NCBI GenBank assembly: GCA_037975125.1
Contig: JAJQOW010000189.1
Location: 38,501-102,500 of the forward strand
Direction: 5' to 3'
Source of the DNA: Latrodectus hesperus
Lineage: Eukaryota > Arthropoda > Arachnida > Araneae > Theridiidae
DNA: 64,000 bases
A model generated the notes under the pieces. The model was not told the origin of the DNA. It did no database searches and saw nothing but the letters and a program-made list of their open reading frames with translations. Positions 25,626 through 40,490 of the stretch are shown here, one piece after another; position 1 is the first letter of the stretch; every line of letters starts with the position of its first letter. The position numbers were made by a program, and so were the translations under genes.

Positions 25626-25830
25626 TTAGTTTTATATACTATAGTTGCATTTCCTTTCACTACAGGAGAATATTTAATTCCTCAAATAATCTAGTTTGGC
25701 TCTTTTTTATTGATCATCGTTTGATTGGTCAATTTATGTTCTTATGTTTAACTCTGTCGACAATTTGCAGAACTATCACAGAATGTGTATACCAGATTTT
25801 CACAGAGATATCGACTTCATTTACAACCAT

Positions 25831-25860
25831 TTATCAATAACAGTTGGTGAAATAGATGAA
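25831..25860 (-). repeat. 30-bp inverted repeat, right arm
   Basis: Core AATAACAGTTGGTGAAATAG lies outside the SINE in flanking intron sequence and is therefore the likely template for the copy at 25470. Confidence 0.95.
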
Positions 25861-26202
25861 GTCACGGTTATTGGGTGACAGAAGCGTGTTTGTATTAGAA
25901 GATCATGTGCGATTCCAGTTTAATTGAATTGATCCATTTTCAATTAGATGAAAACGAGAAATAGATATTGCGTTTCGGTTTACGTTTTACATTTATCGAG
26001 GTGCTTATGTGTGTAATTTCTGGGTTGTTACTTTACTACATGAGGAAGTATGTTTTACGGGATTGCGACAAATGAACAAACCCCCCTATCGATGAAGTAA
26101 AAATGTCTCTAAAAATTAAACCCAGTGGATTATATACATTTATTTCAGAATTAAATTGCCTTTTATGTGGTGTCAAAATGTTGCACTAGTCTGTTTCCCT
26201 GT

Positions 26203-26475
26203 ATTTAGCGCTGAGTTGGGCTCTACCAGTAAGATAGAAGCCGCCAGATGGAGTATTCGTGATTTTGAAGCAGGAACGTAGCAGAAGACCCCAATACTTG
26301 GCCTGCTACCCCCAGAGATATCATTTTACTTGGAGGACATTGCGACCACTCTCAGTTTTGATGTGTCCTAGTCACCTTTAGGGAACACAACGGATCTTCA
26401 GTCAACCAAGATTCGAACTCACTACCTTCCGATACTGAGAATGACGCCCTAACAAACCAGGCCACAGCGGCTCTA
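26203..26475 (-). mobile_element. tRNA-derived SINE, family F
   Basis: Minus-strand copy. The right end complements to AGCCGCTGTGGCCTGGTTTG, with B-box GTGAGTTCGAATCTTGGTTG. The body has the shared ACTTGGAGGACATTGCGACCA segment. Confidence 0.85.
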
Positions 26476-27274
26476 GGTATCAAAATATGTTTCTACATGG
26501 GGTTTTTCAGTTCTATATGAAAAATACTGATAATTTCGAATAAAGAACCATTTTCTTTTTTTCTTATTTAAGTGTCGCTGTCGCAAGAGAGAGCTTGGGA
26601 ATTTTCAGTTTTTCCTCTGCATTACTTGGCAACAAATTTTAGCAACAAATGGAAATAAAGAAACTAAAACAATATATTCTGAAGATTATGTACATATATG
26701 TAATACATATATCTCAGTTTGCACACTAATAATTCTGAACACTTGTTTTAAATGTTATTTATTCATATTGGAGTTAATTTAACGAAAGAAAAGTGAGCGT
26801 TTAGCACTATAAAACCAAAATCAGTTTGTTGTGAGTTTGCACACTACGATTGGACTCTGTTGAATCATTGAAATGGGACGAGCGCAGCCGCTGATACGAC
26901 TTTCTGGTCTTTAGCTGGAAAATTGAAGCGAAAAAGTGCTCGTTTCCTGAGAATTAATTCTCCGCGTGAGATTTAGCGCAGAAGAGGTGCTCGTGAAGAA
27001 TGATTCAGTAAAGAGGATACAATTTATGCTGATGCTCTGAGTAAATTCCTACTCTCGTCCTCAGCAAGTTTCTGGACAATAGGCTTCAAATTTACAGTTC
27101 TTCTTTGCTAAGCAGCTTTATTCAGAGTCATTGACGATTTCATTTGTCTCTGATTAGCATGTTTAACTTTTCCTTTTTTAATTTCGTGTCTCTAAAATAA
27201 TTTTTTCTGTTCATTGATAATCCACATTTATTAAGAAAACGAATTAATAGAAATTTATTGAAGTATTTAAGACA

Positions 27275-29716
<2,442 letters not shown>

Positions 29717-30238
29717 ATTCTATCTATATATCTATATCTATCTCTCTGTGTATAGCCATAAAATGATCTTCTAATATATGAACATCTTGCATTTTATATA
29801 ATCAGACAAATGGAAAGGGAAATTTCAAGATTTTTAAATGATAAGTTCACAGAATGTAGTGATATTAAATATTTAAATTTATTTGGTAATGTTAGTCAGT
29901 AATAAATTCAGAAACTTTCAAATAAACTCTGTAAATTTTTTAAATAAATAAAGTACAAGAACGAAATGACTGACGTGAAATATCGAAAAAGAGCATTTAG
30001 AGCTAGCTAATAAGACGGGACATATTGACAATATATGTAATGAAGTGTGACAATTTTTTTTTATAGAAATTATACGCAATACCCATTATGTTTTTAAAAA
30101 GAATCAGCTAGACCTCCACGCTAATTTGCTTTGAAAAACATTACTTAAGTCTAATTTTGATTTTTATTGTACAGTATATGGCATGGAAAATTTTTCATAC
30201 ATTATAAAATAAAGGCACTTGTCATTTTTCTATTTTAG

Positions 30239-30541
30239 GTATGAAACGGAAAAAGTGAGCGCCCTCTACACGTGGCAGGATGGACGATGCACCCCAGAAT
30301 TCCTCTCCTCTTTGCCAAAGCCGGACTCCCACCTGCGTCTCAGCACGGGGCATGGATGCGCCACCATACTGTGGCTGGCCCGGAACAAGCCGGATTTGGT
30401 TGCGGAGTACGACGCAGCTGGGACTGTGCAGGATCTGGTAGTGGCCATGATTGCGGGTCTGGAGCACCCCGTTATGTCGGCACAAAATGCAGCCGGTTGG
30501 GGCTATTTCGACACAGAATCCCGTACATGGAATACAGAAAG
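30239..30541 (+). CDS. SHPK: Sedoheptulokinase exon 2
   Basis: Internal coding exon, 303 bp, flanked by TTTTCTATTTTAG and GTAAAG, phase 2 at both ends, so it splices in frame to exon 1 (GGA AG|G TAT). It encodes about 101 residues that match the middle of the FGGY N-terminal domain of SHPK: KVSALYTWQDGRCTPEFLSS, HLRLSTGHGCATILWLARNK, EYDAAGTVQDLVVAMI and VMSAQNAAGWGYFDTESRTW. The WQDGR and QNAAGWGYFDT stretches are characteristic of sedoheptulokinases and distinguish them from xylulo- or glycerol kinases. No stops or frameshifts occur here, which argues that the gene is live and the exon 1 indel is a sequencing artefact. The next exons (FGGY C-domain and ATP-binding site) were not found between here and 64000. 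Confidence 0.94.
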
Positions 30542-30813
30542 GTAAAGTTCTCAACAATAAAGATAATGTGCGTCATTTAGTTTATTGTCGCCATCCCACT
30601 CCATAAAAAGTGCTGACGTAAAATCCCTCATGCCATTTTCTGAATTTTTGGCGTCGAAGAATTGTTGCCAAGATGACGTTATTGTGACGTAATAAATTCC
30701 TAAAAAATGCTTAAGCATCTAAATAACTAATTTAAATCTGATAAATAAAAGGTATAAATATATATTTTTGAATTATTATGATTTAAAAAAGAAAATATAT
30801 ACGCACATTAATT

Positions 30814-31115
30814 GGGGCCGCGATGGTCTGGTTGGTTAAGGCGTCGTTCTCACTATCGGAAGGTAGTGAGTTCGAATCCTGGCTGACCAAAGATCCGTCG
30901 TGTTCGCTAATGGTGGCTGGGGTACGTTAAAACTGACCGTGGTCGCAATGTCCTCCAAGTGAAAAGATACCTCTGAGGCTGGTAGGCCAAGTGTTGGGGG
31001 TTTTATGCTTGGTCTCTGCTTCAAAATTACGAAGACTCCACCCGACTGCTTCTAACTGGTAGAGCCCCACTTTGGGCTAGGTACAGGGAAGCATACTGAT
31101 GCAACAAAACAAGGA
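30814..31115 (+). mobile_element. tRNA-derived SINE, family F, full length
   Basis: Best F copy. Head GGGCCGCGATGGTCTGGTTG, B-box GTGAGTTCGAATCCTGGCTG, body GTCGCAATGTCCTCCAAGTG, AAATTACGAAGACTCCACCC and GGGCTAGGTACAGGGAAGC. A perfect 9-bp target-site duplication ACATTAATT lies at 30805-30813 and 31116-31124. Confidence 0.9.
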
Positions 31116-31449
31116 ACATTAATTAAAACAGTGGAGCAAAATGTTCTGAATTTTCTGTCGAGGACGTGAATACAAGGGATGACAAAATAGAATTCTCAAT
31201 CTAGACAGTTCTTATTATACCTCATCTCTAGGACCGTAATAAAAAATCCAGGTTGCCATATAAACAAAGAAATCCGCCACAAAATTACCCATTCAGAAAT
31301 TGGCATGATGAGAAATTGGTATTGGCATGGCATGATACGATAACTGTGCTCCATTTTTATGGCATATCCTTTAAATGCGTAGTTTGCTCAAAGTTTGTGC
31401 AGACTAGTTAAATTACTGGATATTCAATGCCACTGTGTGATTTTAGGTA

Positions 31450-31880
31450 CTGTTAAAAGCAAGTATTTGCATTGCTTTCTTATTCGTCAAAGATACTGCT
31501 TGTTGTCTGTTGTGCAGTACTACCTGCATCAGATTGGTTGTTACAGTGTGTCTTGATCATAAGCACTTCTACGTGCATATTCCAGCGTTTAACTGGTATG
31601 CTACAAGCAGTCTGGGTCTATCTCTATCTTGTAGTGACTCCCTGCCTCTTCAATAGACCATAGCGAGATTTAGAAGTGGCCACTTAAAAAGCTTAAGCTT
31701 CCTTAATGGGGAGAGGATTTTTTCTCCATGTTCCCTTTCTGCCCGTTCTTCTCACCTTCTTACTTGTCTAGGCACCTCTTGGAGGTAGCTGTGTTTTAAA
31801 TCAGGATAAAATCAACCTGTGCGTCTGAGTCTTTTGGACTTTGTGTAGGCTTTCCTGCACCAGGGGATAAATAACAACAG
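31450..31880 (+). mobile_element. Possible LINE 3' end
   Basis: A GC-richer block ending in CCAGGGGATAAATAACAACAG, closely resembling the GGGGATAAGCAACAACAAC end of the LINE at 17189. No coding domain was recognised in it. It probably represents 3' UTR of a related non-LTR element. Confidence 0.4.
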
Positions 31881-31889
31881 TACATTGAC

Positions 31890-32150
31890 CGGAACTGTGC
31901 TCTACCCATTAAATGACAGCTGACGGATATAAATCGTCGTAATTTTGAAACAAGTACCTTGAGGAAGAACCTAATATTTGACTTGCCACCTACAGAGGTA
32001 TCATATTACTTTCAGGACATAGCGACCACGTTCTATTTAACATGCTCAAGACCCCCGGGCCTTTAATGAACACGAAGGATCTTCGATTAAGTTCGGATTC
32101 GAATCTTCTAACTTCTGACAGTGAGAACAAAGTATGGCCAACATAACCGC
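31890..32150 (-). mobile_element. tRNA-derived SINE, family F (decayed)
   Basis: Minus-strand body motifs CAGGACATAGCGACCACGTT, GAACACGAAGGATCTTCGAT and the B-box complement GGATTCGAATCTTCTAACTT. The head at the right end is worn. Confidence 0.7.
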
Positions 32151-32892
32151 TTGGAAATAATGAAGATCTTACAAACAGCGCTTTGGATAAACAATCAGAG
32201 AGACATTGAAAATGCTGTGACAAGTTTAAAGAAACGAACCTATTTGTCGGGGACTGGTATTTGAATAGTACAGACGTTTTACCAGTTCTAGAGAATATCA
32301 TGGACTATCTGTCTCTCTAACAACTCAAGAAACACTCAAGCATTCAGTAAAAAAACATTCAGAGATGCAAAAGCGAGTGAAATTAAAAAACACCCCCATT
32401 AATCTTCAAAACCTATGACACAGTTCATTTGATTTGGATCATAAAAAGAAAACACATAATTTCGACAGAAGAAAGCCATTAACTGGATTCCCACTCTAAT
32501 TTTAAAGTCAATGAAGTTAATACTTCTTACCTGCGATTATTGAGATGAATTAGTGGATTTTAAAGACTGTCATTTTCTACCATCCACGCATCTTACTCTC
32601 CAGATTTGTTCCTGATTACTTTTCTTCCGTAACTTAAAACTACACATTCTAAGAACTACTGGATAATTAGAACTGTTGGCGCGATCGAATATTTGACGAT
32701 TATTTCTTTCCAAAATATTTTTCTCATTTGTTATGAAAATATGTCGAGATCAGTTGGAATTACTTCAGATAAATATCAATTAGTATTTTTATTTTTAACA
32801 TTTTTTATTTATAGTAAGAATTCCTCTATAACTGCGAAATCAATTATGAGAAATTATGGAACTTTCCACAAAGCCTCAATGTTGTTTCACCG

Positions 32893-33070
32893 TATTAGCA
32901 GCTGAATGGTTATCGCTTTGAGCTTCCGTTCAACAGTTAGTGAGTTTGATTCCCACTAGGGTAGTGGATGTTTGTGATGCCTTAGAATTCCCTTTCATAA
33001 GCAAATGATGGGAGAATTTCTGCTCGTGTGTAAAAATTAACCTTAGAGCGACTGACCAAATAAGTCAAAG
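32893..33070 (+). mobile_element. tRNA-derived SINE, family G
   Basis: Head TAGCAGCTGAATGGTTATCGC, B-box GTGAGTTTGATTCCCACTAG, then GTAGTGGATGTTTGTGATGC and TCGTGTGTAAAAATTAACCTTAGAGCG. Confidence 0.75.
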
Positions 33071-33538
33071 TGAGATTCCACTTTGTTTGAGGGTCAATCT
33101 TCATTTTTTTTTACTCATAAGTGTTTCTTTTTTCGATTTGTGAATTTGGGTAGACATCGTTTTTTCACACCAGTTATGATATTTTTACAGAAGCTTTTTC
33201 TCAACAATATTGTGCAGGAATGCATTTTATCATATGCCCATAACCCTCTACTTGTTTTCACTCTTGAATCAAAAGAGGCGCTGTTGTTAGGAAAATTAAT
33301 AAGTTAAATATGATATATATTGGTATATAAATCGAATATCTCATTGATTTTTATTTAAAATAATGACTGAATTTTTATTTTATTAATAAAGCTGTTTTCT
33401 ATATATTACCTATTAATAAATTTTATTAACGTTTTAGTTTTTGTGAACAAAAAAATCTTCGTAATAATAATTTTTTAAAAAAAGAGACGTTTATTTTCTT
33501 TTTTATTTTTAAAATAGATTTTTTCTTTCTAATATGTA

Positions 33539-33598
33539 TTTCAAAATACGTATTTAAAAAAGCATATATGCTTTATTTTTCAAATACGTATTTTGAAA
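33539..33598. repeat. Nested palindrome
   Basis: Outer perfect 17-bp arms TTTCAAAATACGTATTT (33539-33555) and AAATACGTATTTTGAAA (33582-33598) enclose an inner palindrome AAAGCATATATGCTTT (33559-33574). Each arm also contains the self-complementary AATACGTATT. Confidence 0.9.
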
Positions 33599-33599
33599 A

Positions 33600-34330
<731 letters not shown>

Positions 34331-34788
34331 TGTGTTAAATTGAATCTTTAAATATTTAACTCAACATATATTTTATATATAACAAATTAAACATAATGCA
34401 TAAAACATAATTAAAGTTTACATTAAATAATGTATTAGATGCAATAAACCTGTTATTCCTCTGCATGCGCTCCTATAATGTTAATTAGATAGTGAGTTTG
34501 TGATGTGTTTATTTGAATATTTTTGTTGAAGATTTCTTATTCACTGATACATATTACTACGTTTGTGAGGTATATACAAATATATTTTATAACATTGTTA
34601 TGTTAAGTAAAAGTTGAATATAAAATGCTAAGTACATAAAATTTATGAGCATGTATACTGAATCTTTCTATAATTGAAACTTTTATTTATTTTTTATATA
34701 TATTAAATGAAATACACTATTAAATTACAGTGAATAGTAATTTAATATATTATTTGTACTCATATATTAATAAACATTATATTATGGT

Positions 34789-35598
34789 TTGGCGTTTGCA
34801 GATGCTCTGGTAGCCAGAAGTAAAAAAAAAACTTAATAGAAGCCTTTGAGGCTATTGAGAGGGAGGCTAGGCCGGCAGGGCTTGTTGTTAATCAGGTTAA
34901 AACTAAATATTTCCCTGTAACTAGAACCCAATTTACCCAAACCCATCTACTCATTTATGATTATAAATTTGAAACAGTTGATGAATTTATCTATCTTGCT
35001 TCAATGGTTAACAAAAATAATGACATTCTCCTAGAAGTAAGAAGACGTTTAACTGTAGCTAACAAAGCCTTTTTTGGCCTAAGACACGTATTAAAAACTA
35101 AATTTTTATCACGAAAAACTAAGTTACAGATCTATAGAACCCTTATCCGTCCCTTTTTGACCTATACCTTGGAAACTTGGACTTTGACTGTAAGAGAGGA
35201 GAGGCTATTGAGCCTCTATTTGAACGCAGGATTTTAAGAAGTATCTTTGGAGATACGAAGGAAAACGATGTCTGGCGCAGAAAATACAATACAGAAATCT
35301 ATCGATTGTACAAGGAGCCAGACGTTGTACATCACATGAAAGTAAGCCGTCTCAGTTGGGTTGGACATGTTATAAGAATGAAGGACAATAAAACACTAAG
35401 GGAAATGTTTTTTGCAAAACCCATCAGCGTAAGAAGAAGAGGAAGACCAAAGCTGAGATGGGTGGATGCAGTCGAAGAAGACTGTAGGGTCCTTGGAACA
35501 AAAAATTGGAGGATTTTGGCTGCCAGTAGAGGTGGCTGGAAGAAACTTGTTCAGAAGGCCTTGGCCCATCCTGGGCTGGCGCGCCATGAATGATGATG
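34789..35598 (+). mobile_element. 5'-truncated LINE, reverse transcriptase end
   Basis: The element begins inside the reverse transcriptase at the catalytic box (FADALVARS, where the family has FADD; the second Asp is Ala). It continues EARPAGLVVNQVKTKYFPVT, then LLEVRRRLTVANKAFFGLRH, LSRKTKLQIYRTLIRPFLTY and, after a frame change near 35220, RRILRSIFGDTKENDVWRRK, SRLSWVGHVIRMKDNKTLRE and KPISVRRRGRPKLRWVDAVE. This thumb/C-terminal module is common in arthropod non-LTR retrotransposons. The 3' end is a TGATGATGAT tail, unlike the CAA-tailed LINEs. A 10-bp target-site duplication ATATTATGGT lies at 34779-34788 and 35599-35608. It was dead on arrival, with a frameshift and early truncation. Confidence 0.88.
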
Positions 35599-35608
35599 AT
35601 ATTATGGT

Positions 35609-36683
35609 GGATAGTAAGCTTGTGGTATGTTGAATTAAAAATGTTTCACACACACTTACACAGAAATACATATGTTTAAATCTAACTGTCTCTTATTATA
35701 ATAAAAAATAGGCATACTATTAATATATATTCTTATAAATTGTAATGCTAATCAAACAATAAATTTGATGATATAGTGAATTCCATCTTTTCATTAATGA
35801 AGTCTATATCTTATTTAAAAGAAGGTAACAAACATATATCAAATTAAAATAAAATTAAATGCCATTGTTTAAGGTTCCAAAACATAAATTTATCTAACTA
35901 TCAACGAATTTTCATAATCAGCATATTTTTTCACCGCTTCCTTTTTAAAAGCAGGAAAAAGATTCATGGAACAAAAAAATCCAAAAAAAATATACACAGA
36001 TAAATGACGAATGGCGAATAGGAGATGATTTTTGGATCGCGTTCAAGAACAAAGAAAAAAATGGCAGAAACAGCTGCGCGATTATGGATCGGAAAATGAG
36101 GGAAAAAATGGCCGATCTCTTTCGTTGCTTGTGTATGTACGTCATGTTACTCAATTTTATTATTATAAACTAGCCTAAATGTTGCCAGATATACAGGTTT
36201 ACTCCTTGGCCTTGGTTCAAATCATTTTGTTTAGTGTTTGAATTTAAAAAGAAGCTGTGTCTTGCAAATTTCGCTTTGAAAGTTGTCAGAGATGAAACAG
36301 TTTCTTTTAAGATCGTCAAACATTGTTCCTTAAATCAGTATTTTTCTTCATGCTACATAATTTTTCTTCATTGTACAAAATTATCTTTTTATTGTATCTG
36401 CTACCTTTACTAAGTGTAGAAAATATATTCAAGGGGAGAGGGAATTTTAGTGTAATAAAATATAGTCTTGTATGATTTATACGAATTAAATATTTAAAAA
36501 TGAAAGAAAATAAGTAAGTAAAACGTCTGGTTGTATTGTAACTTGTTATGTTGCTCTTTGAATTTCATGAAGAATGTTAAGACATTAACCATAAGATACT
36601 CTGATGATATACATGCCAATAAATAAAGATTAAGATTTATATATTTCTGAGATAGTACAAGTATTTAGCAATTACTTTTTTGA
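35609..36683. other. AT-rich tract, no gene seen
   Basis: Nothing recognised. The short minus-strand open frame at 35945-36154 has no domain. Confidence 0.5.
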
Positions 36684-36945
36684 AGCCCGGTGGCCTAGTG
36701 GTGGCGTTTCATGGTCTTAAAGCAAAGTTTCTAGGTTCGATTCTCAGGCTGAACTAGGTCGATTCATCCTTTCATCCCTTTAATGGGATAATAAAACTGA
36801 GCACCAAAGATTCCAGGTAATTAAACAGTGGGGGCCTTTTCGTTAGGCTCACTAACTAACCATCCCTCACACACCAGGCTCCTCAATCAGAAAAGGATAG
36901 GCACTGTAGGTCTTAGCCCTCATGTTGGCCTGTCGTGCCAATGTG
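36684..36945 (+). mobile_element. tRNA-derived SINE, family E
   Basis: Head GCCCGGTGGCCTAGTGGTGG, B-box TAGGTTCGATTCTCAGGCTG, body CATCCTTTCATCCCTTTAATGG, AACAGTGGGGGCC and GGCACTGTAGGTCTTAGCCC, ending GGCCTGTCGTGCCAATG. Confidence 0.85.
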
Positions 36946-37059
36946 TTTTGTTTTAAAAACATTTTTAAATTTATTTATTTGATTATATTGTTCCTTAAAT
37001 TTCTATATTTGTGTATTTAGCTTATCACATATTTTGCAATATTTGTGATGATTTACCTC

Positions 37060-37428
37060 TTGTTGTTGTTGTTACTTGTGACACCACTTGGACAAGCCTA
37101 GCTCGTTAGCTGACGGCAACGAAATTAAGTCAGTAAGGTGTGTCTTTCTTTTGCCACGAAGGTGTTAAATACGACTTTGCTCTAAAATCTTCCGATAGAT
37201 GGCAGCACCAGAGGATCTTCTCTCTGAACTTAGACTTTAATCTGGAGGGAGAAGAAATTTTCTCCAGATAATTACACCCGTGGTAACTGCTCAACGACCA
37301 ACCTAAGGACTTTCGATTCCACAGATTTAACGAGCATGTATATCGCATGTACTCTGTGGGTCTTTGGCGGCATTGGGAATCATACCCAGCTTTTCCTGAC
37401 GGAAAGCCAATGCCCTAACTACTACTAT
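37060..37428 (-). mobile_element. tRNA-derived SINE, family C, full length
   Basis: The minus strand runs from a head at about 37428 (TAGTAGTAGTTAGGGCATTGG, B-box GGGTATGATTCCCAATGCCG) through AAAGACCCACAGAGTACATG and CCATCTATCGGAAGATTTTA to a (CAA)n tail at 37060-37072. Together with 56838 it defines the family at about 370-390 bp. Confidence 0.85.
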
Positions 37429-38025
37429 GAGGACATTGTCAGGAAATGTTGGAGGACCTGTGAACAAATGGCTTAAGCGCTTATGTTCGACATTTGTAAA
37501 CGGACCATGGTTTATCTCTTTCTTAACGCTACTGTTATTGGCTTATTTGGATTTCCGATTTCGATATTTCTTTAATTGGTTTTTATTGTGAAATTATATG
37601 ACCAATGGAAACTTTGATGCAGTGGCTAAGAAGATAGCTTTGATAGAGCAACGTGTAAATCCTTCCTGCTTTCATTTCACGCTATTAAAATTGCTTATCA
37701 CCCTGAGTCTTAGAAAAACTCTTAAACAGGGTATGATTCTACACGCAAGGGACAAGAGATGAAAGAACCTTTTCCAGTTTTCCAAAAAAGACTGCGATGG
37801 GACGTCTTAGAGGACTGACTAGACTTGACTGCTTGAAGATCCATCTCTACAGAATTAGCGTGGTGGATTTATCAATCTGAGTTTTGTGTGACTCCAATCA
37901 ACAAGTGTTTTTTGTACTTTTAAATAATTGTACCATACTTTCTCGAATGAGGACATTGTCAAGAAATGTTGGGAGACCCGTGAACAAATGTCTTAAACGC
38001 TTATGTTCGACATTTGTAAAATAAT
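37429..38025 (+). mobile_element. LINE relic (RNase H region plus 3' UTR, repeated end)
   Basis: Reading 37620 onward: AVAKKIALIEQRVNPS resembles the end of a LINE RNase H domain (ADxLAKKGA). It is followed by TLSLRKTLKQG and a decayed counterpart of the FRGLTGHDCL motif seen at 46060. The 3' UTR motif GAGGACATTGTCAAGAAATG...CGTGAACAAATGTCTTAAACGC appears at 37948-38022 and, slightly changed, at 37429-37500, so two ends of the same family lie close together. A third is at 46398. Confidence 0.7.
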
Positions 38026-38764
38026 TAGTTTTTCTACGGTTTCAGAATTTATTGTGATTTTTGGGAAACTGTGTTGACTTCCTTAGCTTGAATAGTTATA
38101 TTTCCTTTGTTAACTTCGGTCCCTTAATTCATGTGGTTTCTTGGTTTTTAGGTTTCTATGTTTACTTCGTTTTCAGGGTTTCTATATATAGTTGTTCTTA
38201 ACAGTTTCTACATTTGACTATAATATATTATATTTGGTTTATAAATGTGTTAGCTGGTAACTTTGAGACTTTTAGCTGCAATGATGGCTGTTGTCTAAAA
38301 TAGCAGGTTTAGAATCTATGTCTATATGGTTCTTAAGGATCTGGGTATTGGATTAAATTGTTGTAACATTGAGACCTTTAGCTGCTCTTACGACTATCGT
38401 CACTAATGATCCTTGGATTAGAATCCCCTAAAATCTATGAAAGTAAAGCAAAATTCTCCACACAACACCAAAGTATTTCGGATTTTTTTACCATAAATTG
38501 TTGACATTACTTAAAAGAATTTTATCTCATAAAGCCCTAGTTTATTCTATAATATCTATATTTATGACAAAAAAATGGGATATCGTTCACATCCTTTGGA
38601 TATTGGTATTTTTGGTTTGTGATTTTGTTCATTTTATTTTGATTTGAATCTTTAGTCGCTTGCTATTTTAGATTACTGTGCCTATTTGGTTTGCTGTTAT
38701 TTTTATTTATGTGGTAAATTATCTATACTTTCTTTTCTTAATAATAGATCTATTCGTGCATTTA

Positions 38765-38765
<1 letters not shown>
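38026..38765. other. AT-rich tract, no gene seen
   Basis: No coding or repeat signature recognised. Confidence 0.45.
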
Positions 38766-38810
<45 letters not shown>

Positions 38811-38813
38811 TAA
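38766..38813. repeat. (TA)n array, short
   Basis: About 48 bp, with phase slips at the right edge. Confidence 0.95.
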
Positions 38814-38931
38814 TAAGAAATAAATTATAGAAAGTTGGAAACAGTTTTATTAAAATTTATATATATTAAATAAAAAAAATTGTATTAACTGTGCTAAATA
38901 TATAAATAAGACTTGTGTTTCCTTAAAATAA

Positions 38932-39110
38932 ATGGCCGATTTGATATCTGAATGTTATCATTTTGGGTTTTAGTTCAATCAGTCGTGGGTTCGATTCTCT
39001 CGAGAGTGAATATCTGATTGTGATTCAGATTGCACTTTTAAAAGTTATCTCTCAGTCGAATTTGCCCTTGTGTTGAAAAAGAGTGGTGCCACTAAAAACA
39101 AAACAAACGA
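38932..39110 (+). mobile_element. tRNA-derived SINE, family G (decayed)
   Basis: B-box CGTGGGTTCGATTCTCTCGA preceded by TTAGTTCAATCAG. The body aligns at TTGCCCTTGTGTTGAAAAAG and the terminal ACAAAACAAACG. Confidence 0.65.
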
Positions 39111-39963
39111 ATATTAATCTAGTGGAACACAGTACTCCAACAGTGGATTGCAATAACTGATATTCACAATTGATAGGTTCATTGTGTCGACTTATATTAT
39201 TTTCGCGCCTTTATATGGGAAAATTACTACGAAATAGATGACTTAAATTTATTTTTAAAATTTAGCTATTTTATTTGTAACAAATAGATTTATATTTTCC
39301 TGTGATGATTTAGATTACATATTCTAGCGCTTTAATCTTGAATTGCTTTAAATGTTTTTACTTCAATAAGCTACAAAATCTGTTTTAATTTATACCGTGT
39401 TGTAGAAGAATTTTCATTTTTGCTTAGTTGTATGTCATAATTGCACCTACAATTTATTAAATACTCTCTCATTTAATTAATAAAATTAAATGTTCAATTT
39501 TAGTAATTGTATATATAAATGAGAATTTAATTACTTAAATTACTTTAACTACTATTCAAAGAAATATATTCTATATTGTGCTAAATTTATACATTGAAAA
39601 TTCATTATATTCTACTAAAAACGATGATGGTTTCATTTTTCATTTGGAAATTATCATAAAATCGGTGAAATTATCATATGGTGCCTCTTATTATTACCCT
39701 CATATCAGAAAATCTCATTTCTGTATGCATATTATATTTTTATCCGTAAATTAATATAAAGAGGTAAATAGTATATTTATTATTCAATAAAAAAAGTACG
39801 CATTTTTATCTTTTATTTATTACAACAGAAAACATCTAGGAATACACATTTCTGATTTTACTAAAGTATTTTAGCTCAAGGGTAAAACTCATTTACATCT
39901 TAATTATGTTTCAACTTGGGAAACATTTTAAAAAGTAATTTCACGATGAAAATTTCTAAGAAG
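39111..39963. other. AT-rich tract, no gene seen
   Basis: No feature recognised. Confidence 0.5.
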
Positions 39964-40283
39964 AGATAAAGAATAACATTGGAATTTTATTTTTATTTTA
40001 CCTTAAATGTCGTAATAAAAAAAAACAGAAATTTTAAAATTCTTTCTTATTAAAAGTGTTGAATAAAAAATTTATTCATTTGTATGTCTTTAATTTAATT
40101 ACTTTTTGATGAATCCCATAAGGTAATCCATAAGATAAAGAATAACATTGGAATTTTATTTTTATTTTACCTTAAATGCTTTCACTCGTAATAAAAAAAC
40201 AGAAATTTTTAAATATTTTCTTATTAAAAGTGTTAAATAAAAAATTGTATGTAATTTAATTACTTTTTGATGAATCCCATAAG
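39964..40283. repeat. Tandem duplication, about 160-bp unit
   Basis: Copies 39964-40122 and 40134-40283 share GATAAAGAATAACATTGGAA at the start, CTTATTAAAAGTGTT in the middle and ACTTTTTGATGAATCCCATA at the end, separated by 11 bp. Small indels (for example CTTTCACT in copy 2 only) show they have diverged since the duplication. Confidence 0.92.
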
Positions 40284-40490
40284 CTAATGATTTCATGAAG
40301 TAAATTGAATGATAATTCAATTTTCAAATTTACTTATTCCAATTAGGAGTTTAGTATACTTCAAAGCAATTTTGCATGATGTTATTTATTAAAGAGACAT
40401 TGTATTTGAAGGCAGTGTAAATTTATACCACTTAATAATTATTTTGTGGAGACAAATTTGATATTTTTTAATTTGCTAAGAATTAAAAGT

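Noticed and set aside
30222..30557. 111-codon open frame antisense to SHPK exon 2
   Set aside because: Shadow of the real exon. The sense frame has SHPK motifs and splice sites.
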